Source of the DNA: Thereva unica
Taxonomy: Eukaryota > Arthropoda > Insecta > Diptera > Therevidae
Length of the DNA: 64,000 nt
Assembly: GCA_949987705.1 (NCBI GenBank)
Contig: CATLJY010000085.1
Location: forward strand, 1 to 64,000
Direction of reading: 5' to 3'
Part shown: positions 38,895 to 52,098 of the stretch, piece after piece
Numbering within the stretch: the first letter of the stretch is position 1
Layout of the letters: each line of letters starts with the position of its first letter
The notes under the pieces: model-generated
The model's database searches: none
Told to the model about the DNA's origin: nothing
The model's input: the letters and a program-made list of their open reading frames with translations, nothing else
Program-made: the position numbers and the translations under genes

Positions 38895-41800
38895 GATACA
38901 TCGAATACATCGAAAATAACTTAAATTCACTTAATTCATCGAAATCAAGTTACATTCATCGAATTCATCGAAAATAACTTGAAATAACTTAATTCATCGA
39001 AATTAAGTTACATTCATCGAATACATCGAAAATAACTTGAAATCACTTAATTCATCGAAATTAAGTTACATTCATCGAATACATCGCGAAAATGAGTTAA
39101 ATTCACTTAATTCATCGAAATTGAGTTTCATACATCGAATACATCGAAAATAACTTAAATTCACTTAATTCATCGAAATTAAGTTACATTCATCGAATAC
39201 ATCGAAAATAACTTGAAATCACTTAATTCATCGAAATTAAGTTACATTCATCGAATACATCGGAAATAAGTTCAATTCACTTAATTCATCGAAATTAAGT
39301 TACATTCATCGAATACATCGAAAATAAGTTAAATTCACTTAATTCATCGAAATTGAGTTTCATACATCGAATACATCGAAAATAACTTAAATTCACTTAA
39401 TTCATCGAAATCAAGTTACATTCATCGAATACATGGAAAATAACTTAAATTCACTTAATTCCCCGAAATTAAGTTATATTCATCGAATACATCGAAAATA
39501 AGTTAAATTCACTTAATTCATCGAAATTGAGTTTCATACATCGAATACATCGAAAATAACTTAAATTCACTTAATTCATCGAAATCAAGTTACATTCAAC
39601 GAATTCATCGAAAATAACTTGAAATCACTTAATTCATCGAAATTAAGTTACATTCATCGAATACATCGAAAATAAGTTAAATTCACTTAATTCATCGAAA
39701 TTGAGTTTCATACATCGAATACATCGAAAATAACTTGAAATCACTTAATTCATCGAAATTAATTTACATTCATCGAATACATCGAAAATAAGTTAAATTC
39801 ACTTAATTCATCGAAATTGAGTTTCATACATCGAATACATCGAAAATAACTTAAATTCACTTAATTCATCGAAATCAAGTTACATTCATCGAATTCATCG
39901 AAAATAACTTGAAATCACTTAATTCATCGAAATTAAGTTACATTCATCGAATACATCGAAAATAAGTTCAATTCACTTAATTCATCGAAATTAAGTTACA
40001 TTCATCGAATACATCGAAAATAAGTTAAATTCACTTAATTCATCGAAATTGAGTTTCATACATCGAATACATCGAAAATAACTTGAAATCACTTAATTCA
40101 TCGAAATTAAGTTACATTCATCGAATACATCGAAAATAAGTTAAATTCACTTAATTCATCGAAATTGAGTTTCATACATCGAATACATCGAAAATAACTT
40201 AAATTCACTTAATTCATCGAAATCAAGTTACATTCATCGAATTTATCGAAAATAACTTGAAATCACTTAATTCATCGAAATTAAGTTACATTCATCGAAT
40301 ACATCGAAAATAAGTTCAATTCACTTAATTCATCGAAATTAAGTTACATTCATCGAATACATCGAAAATAAGTTAAATTCACTTAATTCATCGAAATTGA
40401 GTTTCATACATCGAATACATCGAAAATAACTTGAAATCACGTAATTCATCGAAATTAAGTTACATTCATCGAATACATCGAAAATAAGTTAAATTCACTT
40501 AATTCATCGAAATTGAGTTTCATACATCGAATACATCGAAAATAACTTAAATTCACTTAATTCACCGAAATTAAGTTATATTCATCGAATACATCGAAAA
40601 TAAGTTAAATTCACTTAATTCATCGAAATTGAGTTTCATACATCGAATACATCGAAAATAACTTAAATTCACTTAATTCATCGAAATCAAGTTACATTCA
40701 TCGAATTCATCGAAAATAACTTGAAATCACTTAATTCATCGAAATTAAGTTACATTCATCGAATACATCGAAAATAAGTTCAATTCACTTAATTCATCGA
40801 AATTGAGTTACATTCATCGAATACATCGAAAATAAGTTAAATTCACTTAATTCATCGAAATTAAGTTACATTCATCGAATTCATCGAAAATAACTTGAAA
40901 TCACTTAATTCATCGAAATTAAGTTACATTCATCGAATACATCGAAAATAAGTTCAATTCACTTAATTCATCGAAATTAAGTTACATTCATCGAATACAT
41001 CGAAAATAAGTTAAATTCACTTAATTCATCGAAATTGAGTTTCATACATCGAATACATCGAAAATAACTTGAAATCACGTAATTCATCGAAATTAAGTTA
41101 CATTCATCGAATACATCGAAAATAAGTTAAATTCACTTAATTCATCGAAATTGAGTTTCATACATCGAATACATCGAAAATAACTTAAATTCACTTAATT
41201 CACCGAAATTAAGTTATATTCATCGAATACATCGAAAATAAGTTAAATTCACTTAATTCATCGAAATTGAGTTTCATACATCGAATACATCGAAAATAAC
41301 TTAAATTCACTTAATTCATCGAAATCAAGTTACATTCATCGAATTCATCGAAAATAACTTGAAATCACTTAATTCATCGAAATTAAGTTACATTCATCGA
41401 ATACATCGAAAATAAGTTCAATTCACTTAATTCATCGAAATTGAGTTACATTCATCGAATACATCGAAAATAAGTTAAATTCACTTAATTCATCGAAATT
41501 AAGTTACATTCATCGAATTCATCGAAAATAACTTGAAATCACTTAATTCATCGAAATTAAGTTACATTCATCGAATACATCGAAAATAAGTTCAATTCAC
41601 TTAATTCATCGAAATTGAGTTTCATACATCGAATACATCGAAAATAACTTAAATTCACTTAATTCATCGAAATTAAGTTACATTCATCGAATACATCGAA
41701 AATAACTTGAAATCACTTAATTCATCGAAATTAAGTTACATTCATCGAATACATCGAAAATAAGTTAAATTCACTTAATTCATCGAAATTGAGTTTCATA

Positions 41801-43028
41801 CATCGAATACATCGAAAATAACTTAAATTCACTTAATTCATCGAAATTAAGTTACATTCATCGAATACATCGAAAATAACTTGAAATCACTTAATTCATC
41901 GAAATTAAGTTACATTCATCGAATACATCGAAAATAAGTTCAATTCACTTAATTCATCGAAATTAAGTTACATTCATCGAATACATCGAAAATAACTTAA
42001 ATTCACTTAATTCACCGAAATTAAGTTATATTCATCGAATACATAGAAAATAAGTTAAATTCACTTAATTCATCGAAATTAAGTTACATTCATCGAATAC
42101 ATCGAAAATAAGTTAAATTCACTTAATTCATAGAAATTGAGTTTCATACATCGAATACATCGAAAATAACTTGAAATCACTTAATTCATCGAAATTAAGT
42201 TACATTCATCGAATACATCGAAAATAAGTTAAATTCACTTAATTCATCGAAATTGAGTTTCATACATCGAATACATCGAAAATAACTTAAATTCACTTAA
42301 TTCACCGAAATTAAGTTATATTCATCGAATACATCGAAAATAAGTTAAATTCACTTAATTCATCGAAATTGAGTTTCATACATCGAATACATCGAAAATA
42401 ACTTAAATTCACTTAATTCATCGAAATCAAGTTACATTCATCGAATTCATCGAAAATAACTTGAAATCACTTAATTCATCGAAATTAAGTTACATTCATC
42501 GAATACATCGAAAATAAGTTCAATTCACTTAATTCATCGAAATTGAGTTACATTCATCGAATACATCGAAAATAAGTTAAATTCACTTAATTCTTCGAAA
42601 TTAAGTTACATTCATCGAATACATCGAAAATAACTTAAATTCACTTAATTCACCGAAATTAAGTTATATTCATCGAATACATCGAAAATAAGTTAAATTC
42701 ACTTCATTCATCGAAATTGAGTTTCATACATCGAATACATCGAAAATAACTTAAATTCACTTAATTCATCGAAATTAAGTTACATTCATCGAATACATCG
42801 AAAATAACTTGAAATCACTTAATTCATCGAAATTAAGTTACATTCATCGAATACATCGAAAATAAGTTAAATTCACTTAATTCATCGAAATTGAGTTTCA
42901 TACATCGAATACATCGAAAATAACTTGAAATCACTTAATTCATCGAAATTAAGTTACATTCATCGAATACATCGAAAATAAGTTAAATTCACTTAATTCA
43001 TCGAAATTGAGTTTTGATACATCGAATA

Positions 43029-43213
43029 TCGAGGGCGACCTAAAGAATCAAAGATTATCAGTTACCGAGGCTCGAGACACCGCCAAAACCCGAGAAGAAT
43101 GGAAGCGAATCGTGAATAGAGTTCGGGACCCAGCGGCACCGACAGCAGCGTATCCGTTGCGGGGACGCCCCGCTCGGACCGCCAGCTAACGGATCAAAGA
43201 AGAAGAAGAAGAA
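43029..43213 (+). mobile_element. GAA-tailed LINE fragment, copy 3
   Basis: A 185-bp insert with the same flanks as copy 1 and one substitution, GGGACGCCCC in place of GGGACGTCCC near 43168. No 62-bp cassette lies upstream here; shared sequence begins near the ATAGAAAATAAG landmark, 965 bp to the left. Confidence 0.85.
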
Positions 43214-46200
43214 GATACATCGAATACATCGAAAATAACTTAAATTCACTTAATTCATCGAAATCAAGTTACATTCATCGAATTCATCGAAAATAACTTG
43301 AAATAACTTAATTCATCGAAATTAAGTTACATTCATCGAATACATCGAAAATAACTTGAAATCACTTAATTCATCGAAATTAAGTTACATTCATCGAATA
43401 CATCGAAAATGAGTTAAATTCACTTAATTCATCGAAATTGAGTTTCATACATCGAATACATCGAAAATAACTTAAATTCACTTAATTCATCGAAATTAAG
43501 TTACATTCATCGAATACATCGAAAATAACTTGAAATCACTTAATTCATCGAAATTAAGTTACATTCATCGAATACATCGAAAATAAGTTCAATTCACTTA
43601 ATTCATCGAAATTAAGTTACATTCATCGAATACATCGAAAATAAGTTAAATTCACTTAATTCATCGAAATTGAGTTTCATACATCGAATACATCGAAAAT
43701 AACTTAAATTCACTTAATTCATCGAAATCAAGTTACATTCATCGAATACATGGAAAATAACTTAAATTCACTTAATTCCCCGAAATTAAGTTATATTCAT
43801 CGAATACATCGAAAATAAGTTAAATTCACTTAATTCATCGAAATTGAGTTTCATACATCGAATACATCGAAAATAACTTAAATTCACTTAATTCATCGAA
43901 ATCAAGTTACATTCAACGAATTCATCGAAAATAACTTGAAATCACTTAATTCATCGAAATTAAGTTACATTCATCGAATACATCGAAAATAAGTTAAATT
44001 CACTTAATTCATCGAAATTGAGTTTCATACATCGAATACATCGAAAATAACTTGAAATCACTTAATTCATCGAAATTAATTTACATTCATCGAATACATC
44101 GAAAATAAGTTAAATTCACTTAATTCATCGAAATTGAGTTTCATACATCGAATACATCGAAAATAACTTAAATTCACTTAATTCATCGAAATCAAGTTAC
44201 ATTCATCGAATTCATCGAAAATAACTTGAAATCACTTAATTCATCGAAATTAAGTTACATTCATCGAATACATCGAAAATAAGTTCAATTCACTTAATTC
44301 ATCGAAATTAAGTTACATTCATCGAATACATCGAAAATAAGTTAAATTCACTTAATTCATCGAAATTGAGTTTCATACATCGAATACATCGAAAATAACT
44401 TGAAATCACTTAATTCATCGAAATTAAGTTACATTCATCGAATACATCGAAAATAAGTTAAATTCACTTAATTCATCGAAATTGAGTTTCATACATCGAA
44501 TACATCGAAAATAACTTAAATTCACTTAATTCATCGAAATCAAGTTACATTCATCGAATTTATCGAAAATAACTTGAAATCACTTAATTCATCGAAATTA
44601 AGTTACATTCATCGAATACATCGAAAATAAGTTCAATTCACTTAATTCATCGAAATTAAGTTACATTCATCGAATACATCGAAAATAAGTTAAATTCACT
44701 TAATTCATCGAAATTGAGTTTCATACATCGAATACATCGAAAATAACTTGAAATCACGTAATTCATCGAAATTAAGTTACATTCATCGAATACATCGAAA
44801 ATAAGTTAAATTCACTTAATTCATCGAAATTGAGTTTCATACATCGAATACATCGAAAATAACTTAAATTCACTTAATTCACCGAAATTAAGTTATATTC
44901 ATCGAATACATCGAAAATAAGTTAAATTCACTTAATTCATCGAAATTGAGTTTCATACATCGAATACATCGAAAATAACTTAAATTCACTTAATTCATCG
45001 AAATCAAGTTACATTCATCGAATTCATCGAAAATAACTTGAAATCACTTAATTCATCGAAATTAAGTTACATTCATCGAATACATCGAAAATAAGTTCAA
45101 TTCACTTAATTCATCGAAATTGAGTTACATTCATCGAATACATCGAAAATAAGTTAAATTCACTTAATTCATCGAAATTAAGTTACATTCATCGAATTCA
45201 TCGAAAATAACTTGAAATCACTTAATTCATCGAAATTAAGTTACATTCATCGAATACATCGAAAATAAGTTCAATTCACTTAATTCATCGAAATTAAGTT
45301 ACATTCATCGAATACATCGAAAATAAGTTAAATTCACTTAATTCATCGAAATTGAGTTTCATACATCGAATACATCGAAAATAACTTGAAATCACGTAAT
45401 TCATCGAAATTAAGTTACATTCATCGAATACATCGAAAATAAGTTAAATTCACTTAATTCATCGAAATTGAGTTTCATACATCGAATACATCGAAAATAA
45501 CTTAAATTCACTTAATTCACCGAAATTAAGTTATATTCATCGAATACATCGAAAATAAGTTAAATTCACTTAATTCATCGAAATTGAGTTTCATACATCG
45601 AATACATCGAAAATAACTTAAATTCACTTAATTCATCGAAATCAAGTTACATTCATCGAATTCATCGAAAATAACTTGAAATCACTTAATTCATCGAAAT
45701 TAAGTTACATTCATCGAATACATCGAAAATAAGTTCAATTCACTTAATTCATCGAAATTGAGTTACATTCATCGAATACATCGAAAATAAGTTAAATTCA
45801 CTTAATTCATCGAAATTAAGTTACATTCATCGAATTCATCGAAAATAACTTGAAATCACTTAATTCATCGAAATTAAGTTACATTCATCGAATACATCGA
45901 AAATAAGTTCAATTCACTTAATTCATCGAAATTGAGTTTCATACATCGAATACATCGAAAATAACTTAAATTCACTTAATTCATCGAAATTAAGTTACAT
46001 TCATCGAATACATCGAAAATAACTTGAAATCACTTAATTCATCGAAATTAAGTTACATTCATCGAATACATCGAAAATAAGTTAAATTCACTTAATTCAT
46101 CGAAATTGAGTTTCATACATCGAATACATCGAAAATAACTTAAATTCACTTAATTCATCGAAATTAAGTTACATTCATCGAATACATCGAAAATAACTTG

Positions 46201-47158
46201 AAATCACTTAATTCATCGAAATTAAGTTACATTCATCGAATACATCGAAAATAAGTTCAATTCACTTAATTCATCGAAATTAAGTTACATTCATCGAATA
46301 CATCGAAAATAAGTTAAATTCACTTAATTCATCGAAATTGAGTTTCATACATCGAATACATCGAAAATAACTTAAATTCACTTAATTCATCGAAATTAAG
46401 TTACATTCATCGAATACATCGAAAATAACTTGAAATCACTTAATTCATCGAAATTAAGTTACATTCATCGAATACATCGAAAATAAGTTAAATTCACTTA
46501 ATTCACCGAAATTAAGTTATATTCATCGAATACATCGAAAATAAGTTAAATTCAATTAATTCATCGAAATTAAGTTACATTCATCGAATACATCGAAAAT
46601 AACTTGAAATCACTTAATTCATCGAAATTAAGTTACATTCATCGAATACATCGAAAATAAGTTCAATTCACTTAATTCATCGAAATTAAGTTACATTCAT
46701 CGAATACATCGAAAATAAGTTAAATTCACTTAATTCATCGAAATTGAGTTTCATACATCGAATACATCGAAAATAACTTAAATTCACTTAATTCATCGAA
46801 ATCAAGTTACATTCATCGAATACATCGAAAATAACTTAAATTCACTTAATTCACCGAAATTAAGTTATATTCATCGAATACATCGAAAATAAGTTAAATT
46901 CACTTAATTCATCGAAATTGAGTTTCATACATCGAATACATCGAAAATAACTTAAATTCACTTAATTCATCGAAATCAAGTTACATTCATCGAATTCATC
47001 GAAAATAACTTGAAATCACTTAATTCATCGAAATTAAGTTACATTCATCGAATACATCGAAAATAAGTTAAATTCACTTAATTCATCGAAATTGAGTTTC
47101 ATACATCGAATACATCGAAAATAACTTGAAATCACTTAATTCATCGAAATTAAGTTAC

Positions 47159-47220
47159 GAATGTAACAATACATCGTGAATGTAACAAATAACAATTGTA
47201 ACAATACAATGTGAATGTAA
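47159..47220 (+). repeat. 62-bp GAATGTAA cassette, copy 3
   Basis: Matches copy 1 by eye, with the same AAGTTAC and ATACATCG edges. Lies about 1.2 kb upstream of LINE fragment copy 4. Confidence 0.88.
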
Positions 47221-48384
47221 ATACATCGAAAATAAGTTAAATTCACTTAATTCATCGAAATTGAGTTTCATACATCGAATACATCGAAAATAACTTAAAT
47301 TCACTTAATTCATCGAAATTAAGTTACATTCATCGAATACATCGAAAATAACTTAAATTCACTTAATTCACCGAAATTAAGTTATATTCATCGAATACAT
47401 AGAAAATAAGTTAAATTCACTTAATTCATCGAAATTAAGTTACATTCATCGAATACATCGAAAATAAGTTAAATTCACTTAATTCATCGAAATTGAGTTT
47501 CATACATCGAATACATCGAAAATAACTTGAAATCACTTAATTCATCGAAATTAAGTTACATTCATCGAATACATCGAAAATAAGTTAAATTCACTTAATT
47601 CATCGAAATTGAGTTTCATACATCGAATACATCGAAAATAACTTAAATTCACTTAATTCACCGAAATTAAGTTATATTCATCGAATACATCGAAAATAAG
47701 TTAAATTCACTTAATTCATCGAAATTGAGTTTCATACATCGAATACATCGAAAATAACTTAAATTCACTTAATTCATCGAAATCAAGTTACATTCATCGA
47801 ATTCATCGAAAATAACTTGAAATCACTTAATTCATCGAAATTAAGTTACATTCATCGAATACATCGAAAATAAGTTCAATTCACTTAATTCATCGAAATT
47901 GAGTTACATTCATCGAAAACATCGAAAATAAGTTAAATTCACTTAATTCTTCGAAATTAAGTTACATTCATCGAATACATCGAAAATAACTTAAATTCAC
48001 TTAATTCACCGAAATTAAGTTATATTCATCGAATACATCGAAAATAAGTTAAATTCACTTCATTCATCGAAATTGAGTTTCATACATCGAATACATCGAA
48101 AATAACTTAAATTCACTTAATTCATCGAAATTAAGTTACATTCATCGAATACATCGAAAATAACTTGAAATCACTTAATTCATCGAAATTAAGTTACATT
48201 CATCGAATACATCGAAAATAAGTTAAATTCACTTAATTCATCGAAATTGAGTTTCATACATCGAATACATCGAAAATAACTTGAAATCACTTAATTCATC
48301 GAAATTAAGTTACATTCATCGAATACATCGAAAATAAGTTAAATTCACTTAATTCATCGAAATTGAGTTTTGATACATCGAATA

Positions 48385-48569
48385 TCGAGGGCGACCTAAA
48401 GAATCAAAGATTATCAGTTACCGAGGCTCGAGACACCGCCAAAACCCGAGAAGAATGGAAGCGAATCGTGAATAGAGTTCGGGACCCAGCGGCACCGACA
48501 GCAGCGTATCCGTTGCGGGGACGTCCCGCTCGGACCGCCAGCTAACGGATCAAAGAAGAAGAAGAAGAA
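48385..48569 (+). mobile_element. GAA-tailed LINE fragment, copy 4
   Basis: Same 185 bp as copy 1. Its right flank differs: after the 13-bp duplication the satellite goes to AAAATAAG and TTCACTTCATTC instead of AAAATAAC and TTCACTTAATTC. This marks the join of a 547-bp duplication whose second copy holds fragment 5. Confidence 0.85.
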
Positions 48570-48931
48570 GATACATCGAATACATCGAAAATAAGTTAAA
48601 TTCACTTCATTCATCGAAATTGAGTTTCATACATCGAATACATCGAAAATAACTTAAATTCACTTAATTCATCGAAATTAAGTTACATTCATCGAATACA
48701 TCGAAAATAACTTGAAATCACTTAATTCATCGAAATTAAGTTACATTCATCGAATACATCGAAAATAAGTTAAATTCACTTAATTCATCGAAATTGAGTT
48801 TCATACATCGAATACATCGAAAATAACTTGAAATCACTTAATTCATCGAAATTAAGTTACATTCATCGAATACATCGAAAATAAGTTAAATTCACTTAAT
48901 TCATCGAAATTGAGTTTTGATACATCGAATA

Positions 48932-49116
48932 TCGAGGGCGACCTAAAGAATCAAAGATTATCAGTTACCGAGGCTCGAGACACCGCCAAAACCCGAGAAG
49001 AATGGAAGCGAATCGTGAATAGAGTTCGGGACCCAGCGGCACCGACAGCAGCGTATCCGTTGCGGGGACGTCCCGCTCGGACCGCCAGCTAACGGATCAA
49101 AGAAGAAGAAGAAGAA
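48932..49116 (+). mobile_element. GAA-tailed LINE fragment, copy 5
   Basis: Same 185 bp as copy 1, 547 bp after copy 4, with the original right flank. The 547-bp step equals six monomers (348) plus the insert and its extra target duplication (198) plus one base from the GAGTTTTGATAC variant. Confidence 0.85.
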
Positions 49117-50687
49117 GATACATCGAATACATCGAAAATAACTTAAATTCACTTAATTCATCGAAATCAAGTTACATTCATCGAATTCATCGAAAATAAC
49201 TTGAAATAACTTAATTCATCGAAATTAAGTTACATTCATCGAATACATCGAAAATAACTTGAAATCACTTAATTCATCGAAATTAAGTTACATTCATCGA
49301 ATACATCGAAAATAAGTTAAATTCACTTAATTCATCGAAATTGAGTTTCATACATCGAATACATCGAAAATAACTTGAAATCACTTAATTCATCGAAATT
49401 AAGTTACATTCATCGAATACATCGAAAATAAGTTAAATTCACTTAATTCATCGAAATTGAGTTTCATACATCGAATACATCGAAAATAACTTAAATTCAC
49501 TTAATTCATCGAAATCAAGTTACATTCATCGAATTCATCGAAAATAACTTGAAATCACTTAATTCATCGAAATTAAGTTACATTCATCGAATACATCGAA
49601 AATAAGTTCAATTCACTTAATTCATCGAAATTAAGTTACATTCATCGAATACGTCGAAAATAAGTTAAATTCACTTAATTCATCGAAATTGAGTTTCATA
49701 CATCGAGTACATCGAAAATAACTTGAAATCACTTAATTCATCGAAATTAAGTTACATTCATCGAATACATCGAAAATAAGTTAAATTCACTTAATTCATC
49801 GAAATTGAGTTTCATACATCGAATACATCGAAAATAACTTAAATTCACTTAATTCACCGAAATTAAGTTATATTCATCGAATACATCGGAAATAAGTTCA
49901 ATTCACTTAATTCATCGAAATTGAGTTTCATACATCGAATACATCGAAAATAAGTTAAATTCACTTAATTCATCGAAATTGAGTTTCATACATCGAATAC
50001 ATCGAAAATAACTTAAATTCACTTAATTCATCGAAATCAAGTTACATTCATCGAATACATCGAAAATAACTTAAATTCACTTAATTCACCGAAATTAAGT
50101 TATATTCATCGAATACATCGAAAATAAGTTAAATTCACTTAATTCATCGAAATTGAGTTTCATACATCGAATACATCGAAAATAACTTAAATTCACTTAA
50201 TTCATCCAAATCAAGTTACATTCATCGAATTCATCGAAAATAACTTGAAATCACTTAATTCATCGAAATTAAGTTACATTCATCGAATACATCGAAAATA
50301 AGTTAAATTCACTTAATTCATCGAAATTGAGTTTCATATATCGAATACATCGAAAATAACTTGAAATCACTTAATTCATCGAAATTAAGTTACCTACATT
50401 CATCGAATACATCGAAAATAAGTTAAATTCACTTAATTCATCGAAATTGAGTTTCATACATCGAATACATCGAAAATAACTTAAATTCACTTAATTCATC
50501 GAAATCAAGTTACATTCATCGAATTCATCGAAAATAACTTGAAATCACTTAATTCATCGAAATTAAGTTACATTCATCGAATACATCGAAAATAAGTTAA
50601 ATTCACTTAATTCATCGAAATTGAGTTTCATACATCGAATACATCGAAAATAACTTGAAATCACTTAATTCATCGAAATTAAGTTAC

Positions 50688-50749
50688 GAATGTAACAATA
50701 CATCGTGAATGTAACAAATAACAATTGTAACAATACAATGTGAATGTAA
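50688..50749 (+). repeat. 62-bp GAATGTAA cassette, copy 4
   Basis: Matches copy 1 by eye; 13200 bp after copy 2 and 3529 bp after copy 3 (2982 plus the extra 547-bp duplication). Confidence 0.88.
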
Positions 50750-51913
50750 ATACATCGAAAATAAGTTAAATTCACTTAATTCATCGAAATTGAGTTTCAT
50801 ACATCGAATACATCGAAAATAACTTAAATTCACTTAATTCATCGAAATTAAGTTACATTCATCGAATACATCGAAAATAACTTAAATTCACTTAATTCAC
50901 CGAAATTAAGTTATATTCATCGAATACATAGAAAATAAGTTAAATTCACTTAATTCATCGAAATTAAGTTACATTCATCGAATACATCGAAAATAAGTTA
51001 AATTCACTTAATTCATCGAAATTGAGTTTCATACATCGAATACATCGAAAATAACTTGAAATCACTTAATTCATCGAAATTAAGTTACATTCATCGAATA
51101 CATCGAAAATAAGTTAAATTCACTTAATTCATCGAAATTGAGTTTCATACATCGAATACATCGAAAATAACTTAAATTCACTTAATTCACCGAAATTAAG
51201 TTATATTCATCGAATACATCGAAAATAAGTTAAATTCACTTAATTCATCGAAATTGAGTTTCATACATCGAATACATCGAAAATAACTTAAATTCACTTA
51301 ATTCATCGAAATCAAGTTACATTCATCGAATTCATCGAAAATAACTTGAAATCACTTAATTCATCGAAATTAAGTTACATTCATCGAATACATCGAAAAT
51401 AAGTTCAATTCACTTAATTCATCGAAATTGAGTTACATTCATCGAATACATCGAAAATAAGTTAAATTCACTTAATTCTTCGAAATTAAGTTACATTCAT
51501 CGAATACATCGAAAATAACTTAAATTCACTTAATTCACCGAAATTAAGTTATATTCATCGAATACATCGAAAATAAGTTAAATTCACTTCATTCATCGAA
51601 ATTGAGTTTCATACATCGAATACATCGAAAATAACTTAAATTCACTTAATTCATCGAAATTAAGTTACATTCATCGAATACATCGAAAATAACTTGAAAT
51701 CACTTAATTCATCGAAATTAAGTTACATTCATCGAATACATCGAAAATAAGTTAAATTCACTTAATTCATCGAAATTGAGTTTCATACATCGAATACATC
51801 GAAAATAACTTGAAATCACTTAATTCATCGAAATTAAGTTACATTCATCGAATACATCGAAAATAAGTTAAATTCACTTAATTCATCGAAATTGAGTTTT
51901 GATACATCGAATA

Positions 51914-52098
51914 TCGAGGGCGACCTAAAGAATCAAAGATTATCAGTTACCGAGGCTCGAGACACCGCCAAAACCCGAGAAGAATGGAAGCGAATCGTGA
52001 ATAGAGTTCGGGACCCAGCGGCACCGACAGCAGCGTATCCGTTGCGGGGACGTCCCGCTCGGACCGCCAGCTAACGGATCAAAGAAGAAGAAGAAGAA
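51914..52098 (+). mobile_element. GAA-tailed LINE fragment, copy 6
   Basis: Same 185 bp and flanks as copy 1, exactly 2982 bp after copy 5. That step is 47 monomers plus the fragment insertion, the 62-bp cassette, a 4-base CTAC insertion near 50391 and the one-base monomer variant. Confidence 0.85.

Larger units (their letters stand above)
36450..39100 (+). other. Segment with clustered single-base indels
   Basis: Compared with its paralogue near 49.65-52.3 kb (offset 13198-13202), this stretch shows lost bases at about 36468, 37081, 37294, 38226, 38257, 38717 and 38768, an added C near 36475 and an added CG near 39087, plus substitutions near 36454, 36814 and 36966. The offset drifts as the losses accumulate. 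The rest of the array differs mainly by substitutions and inherited deletions. It is either a low-quality assembly stretch or a truly diverging copy. Confidence 0.75.
34508..52098 (+). repeat. Composite satellite region with nested segmental duplications
   Basis: The 58-bp satellite continues as background but carries landmarks copied in blocks: four 62-bp cassettes, six LINE fragments, the ATAGAAAATAAG variant (34747, 37727, 42043, 47399, 50928) and the ATGGAAAATAAC variant (39435, 43752, 52637). Steps are 2980-2982 bp (34508/37488; 48932/51914), 4317 bp (39435/43752), 8885 bp (43752/52637), 547 bp (48385/48932) and 638 bp (cacgtaattc near 40439/41077, 44756/45394). The 4317-bp unit appears as tandem copies near 37.68-41.99 and 41.99-46.31 kb; a segment of about 4.86 kb is shared between 41.96-46.82 and 50.85-55.70 kb. 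Each step is a whole number of monomers after subtracting the insertions. No host gene is seen. Confidence 0.93.
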
